Source: Thermocaproicibacter sp036844765
Lineage (GTDB): Bacteria > Bacillota > Clostridia > Oscillospirales > Acutalibacteraceae
Direction of reading: 5' to 3'
Assembly (NCBI GenBank): GCA_036844765.1
Contig: DAIUFE010000003.1
Location: forward strand, 1-64,000
Length of the DNA: 64,000 nt
Shown piece after piece: positions 62,141-64,000 of the stretch; the stretch's first letter is position 1; each line of letters opens with the position of its first letter. The notes under the pieces were generated by a model. The model was not told the DNA's origin. It did not search any database and was given only the letters and a program-made list of their open reading frames with translations. A program made the translations under genes and the position numbers.

Positions 62141-63313
62141 ATGCTGATCATCCATGCGGCGGTCCATACCGTCACGAACGGCACCCTTCCGGACGGCTCC
62201 GTCCGGGTCAGGGGGACGAAAATCGAAGAAGTGAGTCCGCGGCCCCTCGCGCCGGAGACGGACGAGCCGGTGCTCGACCTCGGCGGGGCGGGGCTGTATC
62301 CGGGCTTTGTCGACGCGCACACCCACCTCGGCATGTGGGAGGACGCCCTGACGTTCGAGGGCGCCGACGGGAACGAGGAGACCGACCCCGTGACGCCCCA
62401 GCTGCGCGCGATCGACGCCGTGAACCCCCTGGACCGCTGCTTTTCGGACGCCGTCTCGGCCGGCGTCACGTCGGTGGTGACGGGGCCGGGCAGCGCGAAC
62501 CCCGTCGGCGGGCAGATGATCGCGATGAAGACCAGCGGCACGCGCATCGACGACATGATCCTCAAGGCCCCCGTAGCCGTGAAGATGGCGCTGGGTGAGA
62601 ACCCGAAAACCGTTTATCACGGCAAGGACAAGACGCCGTCCACCCGCATGGCGACGGCCGCCCTGATCCGCGGGGCGCTCTATAAGGCGAAGCGGTATCT
62701 GGAAAACCGCCGCCGCGCGCGGGAGAATCCCGGCGTGACGCCGCCGGCGTTCGACTTCCGGAGCGAATCGCTGATCCCCGCGCTCACCGGGGAGGCGGAG
62801 GTCCATTTCCACGCCCACCGGGCGGACGATATCTATACAGCCATCCGCATCGCGAAGGAATTCCATCTGAACTATGTGATCATCCACGGCACGGAGGGCC
62901 ACCTGATCGCGGACGAGCTGCTGCGGGAGGGGACGAGGGTCCTTTCCGGGCCGTTTCTCTCCGACCGGGGGAAGCCGGAGCTGAAGAACCTGACGCCGGC
63001 CAGCCCGGGCATCCTCGCGAGGAAGGGCGTGCCGACCGCCATCGTCACGGATCATCCCGTGGTTCCGATCCAGTACCTGCCCCTGTGCGCCGCGCTCGCC
63101 GTCCGCGAGGGCATGGACCCCGCGGACGCCCTGCGGGCCATCACCATCAACCCCGCGAAGATCTGCGGCATCGGCGCGCGGGTCGGCTCCATCGAGCCGG
63201 GCAAGGACGCCGACCTCGCGGCGTTCCGCGGCAACCCGCTCTCGCTGGAGGCCAAGCCGTCGCTCGTGATCGCGGGCGGAACAATCGTCCGCCGCGCGGA
63301 GCGGCGGACGTGA
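62141..63313 (+). CDS. Amidohydrolase family protein
   Basis: Metal-dependent hydrolase of 390 residues with the HxH motif in GFVDAHTHLGMWED, further metal ligands in VHFHAHRAD and VIIHGTEGH, and Asp in IVTDHPV. The C-terminal AITINPAKICGIGARVGSIEPGKDADLAAF is typical of the imidazolonepropionase/COG1228 group. The substrate is not known. GGGAGG lies before ATG 62141. It overlaps the fumarase gene by 4 bases. Confidence 0.9.
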   Translation: MLIIHAAVHTVTNGTLPDGSVRVRGTKIEEVSPRPLAPETDEPVLDLGGAGLYPGFVDAHTHLGMWEDALTFEGADGNEETDPVTPQLRAIDAVNPLDRCFSDAVSAGVTSVVTGPGSANPVGGQMIAMKTSGTRIDDMILKAPVAVKMALGENPKTVYHGKDKTPSTRMATAALIRGALYKAKRYLENRRRARENPGVTPPAFDFRSESLIPALTGEAEVHFHAHRADDIYTAIRIAKEFHLNYVIIHGTEGHLIADELLREGTRVLSGPFLSDRGKPELKNLTPASPGILARKGVPTAIVTDHPVVPIQYLPLCAALAVREGMDPADALRAITINPAKICGIGARVGSIEPGKDADLAAFRGNPLSLEAKPSLVIAGGTIVRRAERRT

Positions 63314-64000
63314 GGGAGGTCGATCTCCGGCAGGTCGCAGAGACGGTCCGCCGGCTCTGCATCGAGGCCAACCGCGTCCTGCCGGAGGACGTGGAGGCGC
63401 GCATCCGCTCCGCCGCGCAAACGGAGGAATCGCCGCTCGGGCGCTCCGTGCTGCGCGCGCTGGGGGAGAACATGGACGCGGCGCGCGGGATGCGCCTGCC
63501 CGTCTGCCAGGACACCGGCATGGCGGTCGTCTTCGCCGAGGTGGGGCAGGAGGTGCATTTCACCGGCGGGGCCTTTGAGGACGCCGTGAACGAGGGCGTC
63601 CGGCGCGGCTACCGGGACGGCCTGCTGCGCTGCTCCGTCGTCGCGGACCCGCTCCGCCGGCGGAACACGGGGGACAATACGCCCGCCGTGCTGCACACGC
63701 GCCTCGTGCCCGGCGACCGCGTCTCCCTGCTCGTTTCCCCCACGGGCTTCGGAAGCGAGAACATGAGCCGCATCCGCATGTTCAACCCGTCCGCTTCGGC
63801 GGACGAGATCGTCGCGTTCGTCGCGCAGACGGTGCGGGAGGCCGGCGGCAGGCCGTGCCCGCCCGTGGTGCTGGGCGTCGGCATCGGCGGCGATTTCGAG
63901 CGGTGTGCCCTGCTGGCCAAGCGGGCGCGGTGCCGCCCCGTCTCCCGGCGGAATGCCGACCCGTTTTACGCGCAGCTGGAGGAGCGGATGCTCCGGGAGG
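63310..64000 (+). CDS. Fumarate hydratase alpha subunit, class I (3' end outside window)
   Basis: The open frame starts at GTG 63310 (GTGA overlap with the amidohydrolase stop) and runs off the window after 230 codons. The N-terminus reads MREVDLRQVAETVRRLCIEA. The iron-sulfur Cys66 is in PVCQDTGMAVVF, and RRRNTGDNTPAVLH, SPTGFGSENMSRIRMFNPS and GVGIGGDFERCALLAKRA are family motifs. It is half of a heterodimeric [4Fe-4S] hydratase (fumarate/malate, or tartrate dehydratase-like); the beta subunit should follow downstream. Confidence 0.92.
   Translation, partial: MREVDLRQVAETVRRLCIEANRVLPEDVEARIRSAAQTEESPLGRSVLRALGENMDAARGMRLPVCQDTGMAVVFAEVGQEVHFTGGAFEDAVNEGVRRGYRDGLLRCSVVADPLRRRNTGDNTPAVLHTRLVPGDRVSLLVSPTGFGSENMSRIRMFNPSASADEIVAFVAQTVREAGGRPCPPVVLGVGIGGDFERCALLAKRARCRPVSRRNADPFYAQLEERMLRE

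Overview
The window comes from a high-GC, spore-forming, probably anaerobic member of the Clostridia, most likely a Ruminococcaceae/Oscillospiraceae-like lineage. The basis is an alpha/beta-type small acid-soluble spore protein, a CotF-family coat protein, YabP/YabQ and a SpoVB-like flippase, together with HemZ, a class I (Fe-S) fumarase, a BdhA-type iron alcohol dehydrogenase, Firmicutes ribosome-binding sites and sigma-A promoters (several with extended -10). This is inference from gene content; no rRNA gene lies in the window. No tRNA, rRNA or CRISPR array was seen.

Layout. 1-64: the last 20 codons of a secreted protein whose C-terminus matches that of the giant lyase at 33-38 kb. 391-13172: a carbohydrate locus with a YesN/YesM-type two-component system, a sugar ABC importer (lipoprotein plus two permeases, no own ATPase), a GH39-like and a GH38 glycosidase without signal peptides and, convergent, glucuronate isomerase. 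The logic is import of an oligosaccharide, cytoplasmic hydrolysis and uronate catabolism. 13.4-19 kb: ZIP metal transporter, PcrA helicase, an unknown Cys-rich protein, Cu/Zn superoxide dismutase, a zinc-ribbon TM2 protein and a small unknown. 19.3-30.3 kb: housekeeping genes on the + strand: ruvC-ruvA-ruvB, HD protein, glmM, rRNA-type methyltransferase, ecfA1-ecfA2-ecfT, truA, DUF5711-like protein, cvpA, CDP-alcohol phosphatidyltransferase. 30.3-38.5 kb: a ClpE-like unfoldase and, convergent, a 1864-residue secreted multi-domain polysaccharide lyase in AT-richer DNA; a 150-bp MITE-like element carrying a bidirectional terminator separates them.

38.8-47.5 kb is mainly minus strand: Crp/Fnr regulator, MATE exporter, lipoprotein MltG, two flavoproteins, SASP, an unknown protein, iron alcohol dehydrogenase. 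47.7-64 kb is plus strand: HD protein, orphan MazF, coat-protein pair, recJ-rel-MBL hydrolase-hemZ-nucleoside kinase, a zinc-ribbon protein, then the conserved flippase-HU-rqcP-yabP-yabQ-divIC-S1 cluster, an amidohydrolase and the start of fumarase alpha.

The most unusual signal is a family of about 95-bp palindromic elements (four clear copies, one degraded). All copies are intergenic, all lie upstream of a start codon, and all have the same orientation relative to that gene (TM2 protein, MATE, alcohol dehydrogenase, recJ, flippase). At recJ the element lies inside the predicted 5' leader. It may be a MITE/REP family or a structured cis-acting RNA. I found no complete new defence or mobile system; the other notable points are an ABC permease with a large extracytoplasmic insertion, the lyase architecture and two conserved proteins of unknown function.
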